35,758 nucleotides of DNA from assembly GCA_023251975.1 (NCBI GenBank), contig JAHEXU010000008.1, positions 1 through 35,758 on the forward strand. The letters are read 5' to 3'. The notes under the pieces are model-generated. The model ran no database searches. It was not told the origin of the DNA and saw only the letters and a list, made by a program, of their open reading frames with translations. Positions 8,063 through 18,677 of this stretch are shown one piece after another (within the stretch, counting starts at the first letter, position 1; each line of letters starts with the position of its first letter). This stretch comes from a bacterium. GTDB taxonomy: Bacteria > Actinomycetota > Thermoleophilia > Solirubrobacterales > 70-9. The position numbers and the translations under genes are program-made.

Positions 8063-9400
8063 TCAGCGATCCTCAGAGAGAGGGCGATGGGTGCCTCCGC
8101 GGGCGTAAACCTCTTCGCGGAGAGGTCGTGGATGGCCGATCGAACCGACCTCGGCGGTGTCGCGCGAAAACGCCAGACCGATCGTCCAATCGGCGATCGC
8201 GCGGAGCTTGCGGGCGGCGCCCGGAAGCTGACTCATGTGGTAGGTCCGGGCCATCCACCAGGCCGGGAAACCGTGGAAGGTCCAAGCGCGGCCGCCGGTG
8301 CCGCCGGTGCTGCCGATCGCCTTGAAGCGACCGAGGTTGGCGAACATGCCGCGGCTGCGGTAGCTGAACCGCTCAGCGGCACCGATCCCGAGATCAGCGG
8401 CGACGTTGATCGCGGCGGTCTTGCCCTGACGGACGGCGTGCTGGGCGGTCGGCGGGCAAAGGCCCCCGTCGGGGTTGGGAACGGCGGCGCAATCGCCGAC
8501 CGCGTAGACCCCATCGTAACCCGCAACCCGCAAGAACTGATCGACCGGAACGTGACCGCTCGGCGCGAGCGGCAGTGCCAGGCCGCGCAAACTCGGGTGC
8601 GGCGCCACCCCGGCGGTCCAGACCAGAGTCCGACACGGCACCGTCTCACCGCTTGAGAGTCGCACCGAATCTTTCTCGACCTGCTCGAGCCGGGTCGAGA
8701 GCATCACCTCGATGCCACGACCGCGTAACTCGCGGACGGTGTATTCGCCGAGCTTTGGATCGACCTCGCCCAAGACGCCCGGGGCCGCCTCGACGAGGAT
8801 CCATCGCATTCCGTGGAGGCGGGCGCGGGGGTAGCGCTGAATCGCATCAGCGGCGAAATCTTGAAGTTCGGCGAGCGCCTCAAGGCCGGCGTAGCCGCCG
8901 CCGACGAAGACATAGCTCAGCATCTGACCGCGGAGCGCCGGGTCCTCGGTCGCGTTGGCCGACTCGAGTGTCTCGATCAGGTGATTTCGTAGCCAGATTG
9001 CGTCCGACAGGCTCTTGAATCCGATCCCGTGCTCGGCCAGCCCGGGAATCGGGAGCAGTCGCGAGACTGACCCGACCGCGACGACCAGCCGGTCGTAGTG
9101 GAGCTGATCGCTCGCGCCATCGTGCCCGTCGAGCCGGACCGTTTTCGCCTCGGGGTCGTGCCCGGTCACGGCGCCGAGGCGGAGGTTGGTCCGCTTCAGG
9201 ATGTCGCGCAACGGCGTGACGACGTGGCGGGGCTCCAAGGTCCCCGCCGCCGCTTCGGGCAAAAACGGGGTGTAGAGGAGGAAGTTGACATCGTTGACCA
9301 AGAGCAGCCGGGCAGATTGCTTTGGCATCAATCGCTCCAGCCGTCGTGCCGCCGCCGCACCGGCAAATCCACCACCAACGATCACAACGTCATGCGCCAC
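8063..9400 (-). CDS. ndh: Type II NADH dehydrogenase (FAD/NAD(P)-dependent oxidoreductase)
   Basis: VVIVGGGFAGAAAARRLER, YTPFLPEAAAGTLEPRHVVTPLR, FVGGGYAGLEALAEL, DGVYAVGDCAAVPNPDGG; GTG start. Confidence 0.9.
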   Translation of the reverse strand: MAHDVVIVGGGFAGAAAARRLERLMPKQSARLLLVNDVNFLLYTPFLPEAAAGTLEPRHVVTPLRDILKRTNLRLGAVTGHDPEAKTVRLDGHDGASDQLHYDRLVVAVGSVSRLLPIPGLAEHGIGFKSLSDAIWLRNHLIETLESANATEDPALRGQMLSYVFVGGGYAGLEALAELQDFAADAIQRYPRARLHGMRWILVEAAPGVLGEVDPKLGEYTVRELRGRGIEVMLSTRLEQVEKDSVRLSSGETVPCRTLVWTAGVAPHPSLRGLALPLAPSGHVPVDQFLRVAGYDGVYAVGDCAAVPNPDGGLCPPTAQHAVRQGKTAAINVAADLGIGAAERFSYRSRGMFANLGRFKAIGSTGGTGGRAWTFHGFPAWWMARTYHMSQLPGAARKLRAIADWTIGLAFSRDTAEVGSIGHPRPLREEVYARGGTHRPLSEDR

Positions 9401-9412
9401 CGGTCAAGTATT

Positions 9413-9441
9413 GCACTTTGTAACAACATGTCACAAAGTGC
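9413..9441. promoter_or_regulatory. 29-bp dyad GCACTTTGTAACA-ACA-TGTCACAAAGTGC, candidate operator over the ndh promoter
   Basis: 12 of 13 arm positions complementary; centred 27 bp upstream of the ndh start in the divergent intergenic region. Confidence 0.7.
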
Positions 9442-9495
9442 CGAATCGCACGAGGTCCAACTCCGGCGCATCACCACAGCAATTCACGAATAGGA

Positions 9496-11211
9496 TTGCA
9501 GCGCGTGGTCGGATCGGTGGACAAAGCGAGGAGCGACTGGTTGGAGCGAACCTCCTGGGCGATCATCTTGGCGATCGCGTTCGCCGCCCCCGCGGTCATC
9601 GCGGTCCACTGCCACGACGATCAGCTCTCGGTCAAAGCACTCGAACTTGTATCGGCCGCCTATCTGGTCTTGCTGGTGGTGTTTGCCGACGTGATCGGAA
9701 GCCAGTTCCCGGCGCTACTCAGCTTCGTCCCGGCGCTCGGGGCAATAACGGCGACGTTCGCGATCAGTGGGTTGGCGGCCCCGGGGATCCTTCCTGACGA
9801 TTTTCCGCCAGCCGTCGCACTGGTGATCACCAGCCTGGTCGCGATCGGTCTCGTCGCGAAGCTGGTTCTTCTGAAGCGCCACGCCTCGCGCCGCTCGGCT
9901 CGCGTCGATAGCGAGGGCTTTGATCGAACGCGCCCCCTGCCCTCGCAGGAAAGGCTGCTCGATGAGCTGATCGGGAGGATTTGGTCCGAGTTGAAGCCCG
10001 GGGCCGACAGCCCGATCGCGCTCGAGGGCCGGGCGGGCGAGGGGAAGTCGTTCATAATCCGCCACTTAATCCAGCGGTGGAGCGCGGTCGAAGCGGAAAG
10101 GCGTCCGATCGTGACGATCAACGTCTGGCAACAGGAGACCGAAGCCGACATTCAGAGCGTGATACTGCGCGAGATCTATACCGATCATTCCGCCCAAAAA
10201 CACCTGCGCTGGCTCCAGGTCCCGGTCAGCCTGCTGGCGGCAGCGCCGATGGAGATGCTGCGCCACTTCGGCGCCTCGATCCAAATTCGGTTGCGAGGGG
10301 TCGCGGTCACCACCGGCTTGCCCGAACTGCGCTGGCAGGCCCACTTCGAGTCGGTGGTCCGACGAATCGGAGGGGTTGTGATCGTGCTCGACGAGGTCGA
10401 GCGAGCGGAGCCTCTAGTTGTCCAGCAGGTGCTGACGGTGGCGCGACGCTCCGCCAATATCGACGGGGTCGCCGTCGTGATCTCGTTCGTCCGAGAGCAG
10501 GTGCGATTCAAGGCGTTCAACCCGTTGCAACCGACGATCACCGACCTTGGCTCGTCGATCGACGCGACCCTGGCCGCATTCGACGCCAATTCTGGTCCCG
10601 GTCGATCTCGCTCGCTGCTTGAGCGCTGGCAGGAGGCGTCCGACTTCGAGCCACCACGCTACGCACCCGCCGCTCAGGCAAGCGTCGGCGGTTCTTTCTG
10701 CGAACTCTCAACCCGGAACCCTGACGCAGGCTCCCGGTCACGCCCGGCCGAAGCGGCGTTCGGCGAGGCCCAGCTCCACTGGCTGCGAATCAACGTCTTC
10801 GCAAACGCGACGCCGCGGCAGCGAATATTGCTGGCGCGACGGTTTGAAGAGAAGTACCTCGGAGCGGTTGCGCTACGCGTGCCCGGATTAAGCGCCGAAG
10901 ATGTCGGGGCGCTGATCGCTGGAGGCCAGGCACCGGACTACCTTACCGAGCGGATCAAGATCGTCTGCAGTTCACCCCCGCGAGTCGAATCCGCGATCAT
11001 CGCCGCGATCGAGGCGAGCATCAATCAACGCTCCGAATCGGCACCGCGGGCGCTACCGCGCCCTAACCGCGGACCGCCGATTCGGGCCTTGCTAAACCAA
11101 GTTGGCCGGGCACTGGACGCATTCGAACCGACAGCTCCCGTCGAACCCGAAGAGCTGGCGGCGGTTGTTGTCGCCGCACATGGGTTGGCCGAAACGATGG
11201 CGCCGGAGTAG
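9496..11211 (+). CDS. Membrane-anchored KAP-type P-loop NTPase
   Basis: N-terminal hydrophobic segments (IILAIAFAAPAVIAV, AAYLVLLVVFADVIG, LLSFVPALGAITATFAISG, AVALVITSLVAIGLVAKLVLL), Walker A IALEGRAGEGKSF, Walker B GGVVIVLDEVERAE. The true start may be GTG at 9505, with AGGA upstream. Confidence 0.75.
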   Translation: MQRVVGSVDKARSDWLERTSWAIILAIAFAAPAVIAVHCHDDQLSVKALELVSAAYLVLLVVFADVIGSQFPALLSFVPALGAITATFAISGLAAPGILPDDFPPAVALVITSLVAIGLVAKLVLLKRHASRRSARVDSEGFDRTRPLPSQERLLDELIGRIWSELKPGADSPIALEGRAGEGKSFIIRHLIQRWSAVEAERRPIVTINVWQQETEADIQSVILREIYTDHSAQKHLRWLQVPVSLLAAAPMEMLRHFGASIQIRLRGVAVTTGLPELRWQAHFESVVRRIGGVVIVLDEVERAEPLVVQQVLTVARRSANIDGVAVVISFVREQVRFKAFNPLQPTITDLGSSIDATLAAFDANSGPGRSRSLLERWQEASDFEPPRYAPAAQASVGGSFCELSTRNPDAGSRSRPAEAAFGEAQLHWLRINVFANATPRQRILLARRFEEKYLGAVALRVPGLSAEDVGALIAGGQAPDYLTERIKIVCSSPPRVESAIIAAIEASINQRSESAPRALPRPNRGPPIRALLNQVGRALDAFEPTAPVEPEELAAVVVAAHGLAETMAPE

Positions 11212-11223
11212 GAGGCGGTCGTG

Positions 11224-13140
11224 ATGACAGAAGAAGGCGAACCACAATCCGACGAGCTGAAGAAGTCGGCCACCCCGAGCGTCGAGCAGGCGCGCCAATT
11301 CGCAGAGGCCCCGGCCTCGGTTGATCAGATCAGCGATCCGCGCTTTGCGCAGGCCCAATTCGACAGCGCCGCGAAGGCATTCGATGCCTGGCTGCTGCGT
11401 GCTTGGCGTGCAGCCGGTCTGCCCGCTCGGCCAAGCGAGTCATCGGTCGCTTGGGTTGCGCTTCGAGGCGCGTTTAGCGAGGAAGACATCGTCGCGGCGA
11501 TCGGGGAGGAGCTGACCGTATACCAGCCCGCCGGCAGTCCGCTGCTATCGCCTCCCGGCGCGCCGGTCGACTCAAGCGGCGGGATCGACGGTGATCTAGC
11601 CACGGTCCATGTCCTGGTTCGCAGTCTCGCCCAACAATTGAGTCCGCCGGAGCTGATTGAGTTGATTTCTGCCCGGTTGGTAGCGACAATCGCTCGGCTC
11701 GAGAGCGAATCTGACCTCTCGCTGGCGTCGACTCGCGAGAACCTGGTTGACATCGCGGTCGCGGCCCTGCGCCCGCTCCCAGGCCCGACTCGGGTGCGGA
11801 CCCCTGAACTCGAGATCTTTCCCTACCTGACCGCAGCGGGAGAGGCCGGTGCCGAGTTCGGATTCTTCGTCACCGCGGCGACTCTGGGCGCGATGCGAGC
11901 CGACCCAAAGGACTCGATCCAGGCGGAGCGGGCCTTCATGATCGAGTACTCGCTGCGACAAACCGCCCGACTACTCGAGACATCACCACCGGAACTCTCG
12001 CTGGTTCGGACCTTCGTCAGCCAGAACATCGGCAATATGGCAACCTCGATCTGGCTGCTCGGGTCCGGCGGCCAACCGGTCCGAGACGCCAAGCGCGCTG
12101 GCGAGTTGAAGCCGCTGATCGACGAGATTTGGGAACTCAAGAAGGTCCAAGCGGCCGCCGCGCCGCTGCTCGAGATCGCCCCGAATCTGGCGGAGGTGCT
12201 CCTCAAGGCGTTTGCTCTCCCGAGCGAAGACGCGCTCGACACCATCACCGCGGTTGGCGAAGCCGGTTCGCCGCCCGCCGGACTTTGGGTGACCACCAAC
12301 CTGTTCGAACACTCGCGCCTCAGCGCCGCGACGGCGGTTATCAGGGGACTCGGAAGCGACCCGGCTCGGGTTACCGCGGGGCTGTTCAATGCGGCGATTC
12401 TGCTCGACCGAAACGATCGTGCCGCCGAACTCGAAACCGTCAAGACGCGGCTCTTACTCTACCTCTGCGCTCTGCACTGGGCGCTATCGCAAACCGAGCC
12501 ACAGCGCGGCAACGAGCTCGGAGACGCGATGGTGCGACTCGACGGACTGGACATCGTCGTCAACCTGCTTGGCGACATCGCCCAGTACGTGCAACGCCCC
12601 GCCACCGCAGCCCTGCCGTGGGATGCCCTGCGCGCGCTGGCGGCGCCGCTCGGCGCCGTCCCGGCGGCGTTGGGACTCGATCAGATGGATCCCGACGCGG
12701 CTCGGATCTTCAACTCAACCGAGCGGCTCGGGGCGACTGCCACCGCCGCCGACGCCGAGCTCGGGAACCTGCGCAAGCTCTGCCAGGACGGGCTTGACGC
12801 CCTAGACCCCCAGCACCCCGCCGATCGCCGCGAGCTTCCGCCAATCCTCGATGAGCGCGCGGTCACGCTGGCCGAACTGGCATGGTTGATCGGCAGCCAA
12901 TTCGAGGCCCTGTGTGGCAAGTGGGACGAGGATGGATGGGGCGGCGCGATTCGCGAGCTCACCAAGTCACGGCTTGATCCGCTGCAACCGTTCACGGCGA
13001 TGTTCGCCGGCGACTCCCCGAGCCCGGCGGTAGAAAGCGGCGCCGTCATCCCCGATGCCTGGAATGCGATCGAGGCACGACTGGCGCCGAACGGACAACT
13101 CAGTCTGGCGGATATCCTGGCGCGATTCGTCGGCTCCTAA
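11224..13140 (+). CDS. Uncharacterised 638-639 aa predominantly helical protein, coupled to the KAP NTPase
   Basis: Long ORF; GGAGG overlaps the upstream stop (taggaggcggtcgtgatg), with GTG 11221 and ATG 11224 as start options; no recognised domain. Confidence 0.75.
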   Translation: MTEEGEPQSDELKKSATPSVEQARQFAEAPASVDQISDPRFAQAQFDSAAKAFDAWLLRAWRAAGLPARPSESSVAWVALRGAFSEEDIVAAIGEELTVYQPAGSPLLSPPGAPVDSSGGIDGDLATVHVLVRSLAQQLSPPELIELISARLVATIARLESESDLSLASTRENLVDIAVAALRPLPGPTRVRTPELEIFPYLTAAGEAGAEFGFFVTAATLGAMRADPKDSIQAERAFMIEYSLRQTARLLETSPPELSLVRTFVSQNIGNMATSIWLLGSGGQPVRDAKRAGELKPLIDEIWELKKVQAAAAPLLEIAPNLAEVLLKAFALPSEDALDTITAVGEAGSPPAGLWVTTNLFEHSRLSAATAVIRGLGSDPARVTAGLFNAAILLDRNDRAAELETVKTRLLLYLCALHWALSQTEPQRGNELGDAMVRLDGLDIVVNLLGDIAQYVQRPATAALPWDALRALAAPLGAVPAALGLDQMDPDAARIFNSTERLGATATAADAELGNLRKLCQDGLDALDPQHPADRRELPPILDERAVTLAELAWLIGSQFEALCGKWDEDGWGGAIRELTKSRLDPLQPFTAMFAGDSPSPAVESGAVIPDAWNAIEARLAPNGQLSLADILARFVGS

Positions 13141-13389
13141 CCTGGATCCGCCGGACCGGGTGATCTGCGGTCCCCGGCTCTTCCCGAACCCGTGTGGGTC
13201 GCCCCCGTCAAGGTCGGTGCGCCAGTAGCCGAAATCCGCGCCAGCGGCGATCAACGCCTCGACCGTTGATCGAGCTGCCGTCACCCAGCATCCTGCCCGC
13301 CCGACCAGATCATCCGCGACGCGTTCAAGCTCGGGTCGGATGGGGTCTGCCGCGACCAATCCCACTGCTTGTCGCCGACAAAAAGCGCC

Positions 13390-14826
13390 TCAGTCGAGGC
13401 CCAGCTTGGCTCGAATCAGGCGAGTCACCTCGGGACCATCGGCCCGACCCTTGGTTTCTCGCATCACGAACCCGACGATTGGGCCAACCGCCTTTTGGTT
13501 GCCGGCCGCGACCTGGTCGGCAGCTTTCGGCTGGGCGGCGAGGGCGCGATCGACGATCTCCGAGAGGGCGTCGGCGTCGGAGACCGAGCCGAGGCCCTCG
13601 GCCTCGACGATCGCGACGGGGTCGCCGCCTTGGCTGACCAGGCGGACCAAGATCTCACGACCGGTACGGCGATTGATCGTCTTCGCCTCGACCAGCCCGG
13701 CCAATGCGGCGAGGCCCGATGAGCTCAGCGCCGAATCGCCAACGCCGGCATGGCCCGCCTCACGGAGCGCCGCCGCCAACTCGCCGGTCACCCAGCCAGA
13801 CAGCGCCGACGGGCTCGCCCCGCCGAGCGCCAGCGCCGCCTCGAAGAACTCCGCCGCGGCGGCGTCGAAGCCAAGCACCCGAGCGGCGTCGCCGGGGATC
13901 CCAAGCTCACCGATGTAGCGTTCGATCCGCGTCTCGGGAAGCTCGGGAAGGGCGGCCCGGATTTCGGCAATCAGCTCCAGGCTCGGCGCCAGCGGAACCA
14001 GGTCTGGCTCCGGGAAGTAGCGGTAATCGTGGGCGAACTCCTTCGAGCGCAGCACCGTCAACGAGCCGCTTGCCGGGTCGAAGTGCATCGTCGCCTGATC
14101 AACCCTGCCGCCCGCCTCAACCAACTCGATCTGGCGCGCGATCTCCGCCTCGATCCCGCGTTCGATGAACCGGAAGCTGTTCATGTTCTTAAGCTCGGTC
14201 TTGACCCCGAGCTCCGGTTCGCCGCGCCTGCGGATCGAGATATTGGCGTCGCAGCGCAGGCTCCCCTCCTCCATGTTGCAGTCGGAGACGCCGAGCTGGC
14301 GCAGGGTGCTCCGCAGCAATTGCAGCCACTCGCGGGCGATCGCGGCGTCGCGGATGTCGGGCTCGGTGACGATCTCGATCAGCGGCGTACCGCCCCGGTT
14401 GAAGTCGACCAGCGAGGCATCGGAGCCGTCGATCCGGCCCGATTCGCCGAGATGGCTCAGCTTCGCCGCGTCCTCCTCGAGGTGGGCGCGATGGATCCGC
14501 ACCTCGCCGAGTCGGCCCGATGAGCCGAGCGGGATGTCGTACTGGCTGATCTGGTACCCCTTCGAGAGGTCGGGGTAGAAGTAGTTCTTGCGATGGAAAA
14601 TCGAGCGGGGCGCGATCTCGCAGCCAAGCGCCAGCGCGGTCTCGATCCCGAACCGGATCGCCTGTTCGTTCGAGACCGGAAGGGTGCCGGGATGGCCGAG
14701 GCAGACCGGGCAGGTGTGGATGTTCGGTTCGGCCCCGAAGCTGAGCTCACAGGAGCAGAACATCTTCGTTTTGGTGGCGAGCTGGACGTGAATCTCAAGC
14801 CCGATCACGGCCTCGAAGTCAGCCAT
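13390..14826 (-). CDS. gatB: Aspartyl/glutamyl-tRNA amidotransferase subunit B
   Basis: [50 protein letters not shown]; overlaps the gatA stop. Confidence 0.97.
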   Translation of the reverse strand: MADFEAVIGLEIHVQLATKTKMFCSCELSFGAEPNIHTCPVCLGHPGTLPVSNEQAIRFGIETALALGCEIAPRSIFHRKNYFYPDLSKGYQISQYDIPLGSSGRLGEVRIHRAHLEEDAAKLSHLGESGRIDGSDASLVDFNRGGTPLIEIVTEPDIRDAAIAREWLQLLRSTLRQLGVSDCNMEEGSLRCDANISIRRRGEPELGVKTELKNMNSFRFIERGIEAEIARQIELVEAGGRVDQATMHFDPASGSLTVLRSKEFAHDYRYFPEPDLVPLAPSLELIAEIRAALPELPETRIERYIGELGIPGDAARVLGFDAAAAEFFEAALALGGASPSALSGWVTGELAAALREAGHAGVGDSALSSSGLAALAGLVEAKTINRRTGREILVRLVSQGGDPVAIVEAEGLGSVSDADALSEIVDRALAAQPKAADQVAAGNQKAVGPIVGFVMRETKGRADGPEVTRLIRAKLGLD

Positions 14827-16306
14827 TTCGAGCCCCCTCGACGCCGATTTCGCGTCGCACCGCCGCGCAGTCGAAGCCGAGCGCGGCCTCAATCGCATGG
14901 GCGGCATCGAGCAGTCTCGACTCGGCGAAGGCGGGGGCGACGATCTGGAGGCCGACCGGTAACTCCGGACCGCCGTCATCGGGAGCCGCCAGCCCGCACG
15001 GCAGCGACAGCGCCGGCAGTCCAGCCAGCGAAATCGGGACGGTGCAGTAATCCGACATATACATCGCCAGCGGGTCGGCGGCGCGCGCCCCCAACTTGAA
15101 CGCGACCGACGGCGAGGTCGGGGTCACCAGGAGGTCGAAGTCGGCGAAGGCAGCGCGGAAATCGTCGCTGATTTTGGTCCGCACCTTCTGCGCTTGACCG
15201 TAGTAGGCGTCGTAGTAGCCCGACGAGAGCGCGTAGGTGCCAAGCATGATCCGGCGCTTTACCTCGGGGCCTAACCCGGCCGCCCGGGTTCTTTCATACA
15301 TCTCGGTCAGGTCGGATTGGTGATCGGCAACCCGAAGGCCGTAGCGGACCCCGTCGAAGCGGGCCAGGTTGGCTGATGCCTCCGCCGGAGCAAGCACGTA
15401 GTAGGCGGAAATCCCGTGCGGAGCATTCGGCAGCTCGGTCTCGGCGACCGCGGCCCCCAGCTCCTCACAGAGCGCCAGCGCCCGCTCAAACTGGGCCCGC
15501 ACCCCCGCCTCGATCCCCTCGGCCTCACCCGCCAACTCGCGCGGCACCCCAAGCCTCAGACCCTTCAGATCAGTCCGATTAGGGATCGCGATCCCGCCCG
15601 GAATCCCGACCGCGGTCGAGTCGCGCCGATCAACGCCCTCCATCAGCGAACTCAAAAGCGCCGCGTCGGCGACGGTCCGAGTCAGCGGCCCGCACTGATC
15701 GAGCGACGACGCGAAGGCGATCATCCCGTAGCGGCTGATCGCGCCATAGGTCGGCTTCAGGCCAACTAGTCCACACAGCGCCGCCGGTTGGCGAATCGAG
15801 CCACCGGTGTCGGTCCCAAGCGCGGCCGGAGCGAGCCCACCCGCGACCGCCGCAGCGCTGCCCCCCGAGGAGCCGCCCGGCACCCGGTCGCGATCCCACG
15901 GGTTGAGAACCGGACCAAATGCGGAGTTCTCGTTTGACGAGCCCATCGCGAATTCGTCCATGTTGAGCTTGCCGAGCAGGCTCGCCCCGCCGTCAAGCAG
16001 CCGCTGCACCGCGGTGGCGGTGTATGGGGGGCGATAGTTCGCGAGGATCCGCGAACCGGCGGTCGTCGCCACCCCCTCGGTGCAAAAGATGTCCTTGATC
16101 GCGATCGGCGCCCCCGCCAGTGGAGCGGACGGATCGGGCTGCTCGCCTTCCCTCACCGCGACGACCTCGAGGTAGGCGTTGAGGTCATCGCGGCCAGCCG
16201 CCTCCCGATAGGCGGCGCCGTATTCAACGGCGGAGAACCGGCCAGCCCGAATCTGCTCAATCGCCTCGGTCAGGCTGAGCGCGCGTAGTTCGGCGCCGAG
16301 GCTCAT
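14819..16306 (-). CDS. gatA: Aspartyl/glutamyl-tRNA amidotransferase subunit A
   Basis: Amidase signature [54 protein letters not shown]. Confidence 0.97.
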   Translation of the reverse strand: MSLGAELRALSLTEAIEQIRAGRFSAVEYGAAYREAAGRDDLNAYLEVVAVREGEQPDPSAPLAGAPIAIKDIFCTEGVATTAGSRILANYRPPYTATAVQRLLDGGASLLGKLNMDEFAMGSSNENSAFGPVLNPWDRDRVPGGSSGGSAAAVAGGLAPAALGTDTGGSIRQPAALCGLVGLKPTYGAISRYGMIAFASSLDQCGPLTRTVADAALLSSLMEGVDRRDSTAVGIPGGIAIPNRTDLKGLRLGVPRELAGEAEGIEAGVRAQFERALALCEELGAAVAETELPNAPHGISAYYVLAPAEASANLARFDGVRYGLRVADHQSDLTEMYERTRAAGLGPEVKRRIMLGTYALSSGYYDAYYGQAQKVRTKISDDFRAAFADFDLLVTPTSPSVAFKLGARAADPLAMYMSDYCTVPISLAGLPALSLPCGLAAPDDGGPELPVGLQIVAPAFAESRLLDAAHAIEAALGFDCAAVRREIGVEGARNG

Positions 16307-16593
16307 GCCTGCGGAGAGGGGACCCGAAACGAGCCCTCGGCGGGATCGGGTGCCGGCGCCAGCGCCGCCTCGCGCCGCAAGCTCGGCCCGACCCGATCGA
16401 CCCGCAAGACATTGACCAAATCGACCACGTGCGAGGTTGGCTCCACCCCTTCGAGGTCCAAGCCGCCGATCGCATCGACATGGTCCAAGATTCCCGACAG
16501 CTCCCGCGCCATCTGCTCAACCTCGCCCGAGGACTCGTCAAGTCGCAGCCGAGCCAGCCGAGCGACCTGCAAAACCCTGTCGCGATCGATCAC
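16303..16593 (-). CDS. gatC: Aspartyl/glutamyl-tRNA amidotransferase subunit C
   Basis: [50 protein letters not shown]; overlaps the gatA start. Confidence 0.95.
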   Translation of the reverse strand: MIDRDRVLQVARLARLRLDESSGEVEQMARELSGILDHVDAIGGLDLEGVEPTSHVVDLVNVLRVDRVGPSLRREAALAPAPDPAEGSFRVPSPQA

Positions 16594-16666
16594 CCGGCCA
16601 TTGTAGGAGCAGCCCGACCGGCGCGGTCTAGACGCCAGCCTAAGAGCGCCGTAATAGAATCTTGGG

Positions 16667-18565
16667 ATGGGCGTCCCGGTCCTTTCCGCGGCCGAGCTTC
16701 GGACCGTTGCAGCGTTTGCCGAGGTGCTAAATCCCCCCTATCGGGAGTTGCCGGGGGCCGAGATCGAGGTGGCGGTGGCGCGGCGGCTCGACGAGATGCT
16801 GAGCCACGGGCCGAGCCGTCAGGTCCGCTTGATTCGGGCCGCGATTCGAGCGTTTGACCACCTCTCATTCCCGCGGCGCTTTAGTCGGCTCGATGCCGCG
16901 ACACGATCCCGCCTGGTCGCGAGTTGGCTTGGGTCGCGAAACCCGGCGAAGCGGGAGCTGTCGATGCTGCTCAAGACGTTGGCCGCGGTCCAGTACGTGC
17001 GCGATCCGCGAGTCCTCGCCCGCAGCGGCTCGCGGCTCGAGTGCCGAACCGCAAGCGGGGTTCAACCTGCGCCGAGCACGGTCGCGATTGCGTCGCCACA
17101 GGCCTCCGGCGAGATCGCCGATCTGATCGTGATCGGCTCCGGGGCTGGCGGCGCCCCGACCGCGGCGATCCTCGCCGAGGCCGGGCTCGAGGTGATCGTC
17201 GTGGAGGCGGGACCATACCTGCTCGCAAGCGCCTATCCCGACGACCCGGTCGAGGCGATGGGCCTGATGTATCGCGACGGTGGCCTGACCGTGGCCGAGG
17301 GCGTGCCACCGGTCCCGATACCAACCGGACGAGTGCTCGGGGGGACGACCGTGATCAACTCGGGGACCTGCTTTCGCGCCCCAGCCGAGGTCTTGGCAAG
17401 CTGGCCGGGGCCGCGCGGCCACGACTGGGAGGCGGCGCTCGCGCCCGAATATGAGGAGGCGGAGCGACTCCTGGCGGTGCGAGCGCTGGAGCCGGAGTGG
17501 ATCGGGAAAAACGGCGATCTGGTGGCGCTCGGAGCGGCCAGGCTCGGCTACGCCGGCGCCCCGCTGGCTCGAAACGCCGACGACTGCAACCGCTGCAGCT
17601 CCTGCTTTGCGGGCTGTAGGCTCGATGCCAAGCGCGGCATGCACGTCACCTACCTGCCGCGAGCAGCCGCCGCCGGGGCGCGAATCCACAGCGGGGTCGA
17701 AGCGCGGCGGCTGATCATCGAAAACGGGCGAGTGGTCGGGGTTGAGTGCGTCTACCGCGACGGCGAGCGACCGGCGCGTCGATTGCGCTTCGACGCCCGC
17801 AAAGCGGTGATCTTGAGCGGCGGCGCCCTCGGGACACCGGAGCTGTTGCTGCGATCGGGGCTAACCCACCCGATGATCGGCCGCGGGCTTCGAATCCAAC
17901 CGGCGAGCGGGGTCGGAGCGCGATTTGCCGAGCCGGTCCGCGGTTGGGAAGGGGTGATGCAGAGCTACGCGGTCGAGCAGTGGGCCGATCGCGGCATCGT
18001 CTTGGAGGCGACCTTTACCCCGCTGGCGATGGGTGCGCAATGGCTGGCGGGCAGCGGCCCTGAGTTTCAGCAGGGCCTGCTCGACTACGAGCGGATCGCG
18101 ACCAATGGGATCCAATTGCGCGACCTCTACTCCGGCGGCCGAGTCCGGGTGGCTCGAAACGGTGCGCTGCGAATCGCCTACCGCTTCCACCGACGCGAGG
18201 CGGCGAAGATGCAGTTCGCGATTGCCCGCGCCGCCGAAATTTGGTTTGCCGCCGGGGCCGAGCAGGTATTCGCCGCGGTGGCCGGAATCGGCTCGCTGCG
18301 CGCCTCGCAAATCGCCGATTTCGAGACCCGCTCGATCGGGCCAGAACGATTTCGGATCGAGGGCTTTCACCCGCTGGCAAGCGCCCGCTTTGACACCGAC
18401 CCGGGCCGCGGCGTGGCTGACTGGCGAGGCGCCGCCCACGAGGTGGCGGGCCTTTACCTGGCCGACGGCTCGATCATCCCCGGCGCCCCCGGAGTCAACC
18501 CGATGATGACGATCATCGCGCTTTGCAGCCACAACGCCCGGCGGCTTGTCGAGCAACTCGGCTGA
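16667..18565 (+). CDS. GMC-family FAD-dependent oxidoreductase with N-terminal helical extension
   Basis: DLIVIGSGAGGAPTAAILAEAGLEVIVVEAGPYL; DCNRCSSCFAGCRLDAKRGMHVTYLPRA; C-terminal GVNPMMTIIALCSHNARRLVE. Confidence 0.9.
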   Translation: MGVPVLSAAELRTVAAFAEVLNPPYRELPGAEIEVAVARRLDEMLSHGPSRQVRLIRAAIRAFDHLSFPRRFSRLDAATRSRLVASWLGSRNPAKRELSMLLKTLAAVQYVRDPRVLARSGSRLECRTASGVQPAPSTVAIASPQASGEIADLIVIGSGAGGAPTAAILAEAGLEVIVVEAGPYLLASAYPDDPVEAMGLMYRDGGLTVAEGVPPVPIPTGRVLGGTTVINSGTCFRAPAEVLASWPGPRGHDWEAALAPEYEEAERLLAVRALEPEWIGKNGDLVALGAARLGYAGAPLARNADDCNRCSSCFAGCRLDAKRGMHVTYLPRAAAAGARIHSGVEARRLIIENGRVVGVECVYRDGERPARRLRFDARKAVILSGGALGTPELLLRSGLTHPMIGRGLRIQPASGVGARFAEPVRGWEGVMQSYAVEQWADRGIVLEATFTPLAMGAQWLAGSGPEFQQGLLDYERIATNGIQLRDLYSGGRVRVARNGALRIAYRFHRREAAKMQFAIARAAEIWFAAGAEQVFAAVAGIGSLRASQIADFETRSIGPERFRIEGFHPLASARFDTDPGRGVADWRGAAHEVAGLYLADGSIIPGAPGVNPMMTIIALCSHNARRLVEQLG

Positions 18566-18637
18566 GTTGCTCGCTTCTTGCCGCTGCGAGCACTCGAGGA
18601 CCAGCGACGGTAGGCGGGGATGAGTTCGCTCGACGGT

Positions 18638-18652
18638 CCGCCCGCAGGGCGG
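18638..18652. terminator. Hairpin CCGCCC-GCA-GGGCGG between convergent genes
   Basis: Perfect 6-bp GC stem downstream of both convergent stop codons (18565 and 18678); no U-tract. Confidence 0.35.
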
Positions 18653-18677
18653 TGTACCCGCGAGAAGGACCTTGGGC

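Noticed and set aside
12967-13365. Minus-strand ORF of 132 aa in frame just downstream of the gatB stop
   Set aside because: The first ~75 residues look moderately protein-like (ELERVADDLVGRAGCWVTAARSTVEALIAAGADFGYW), but the rest overlaps the 3' end of the KAP-partner gene antisense; not enough to call a gene. A homology search of 13141-13365 would decide.
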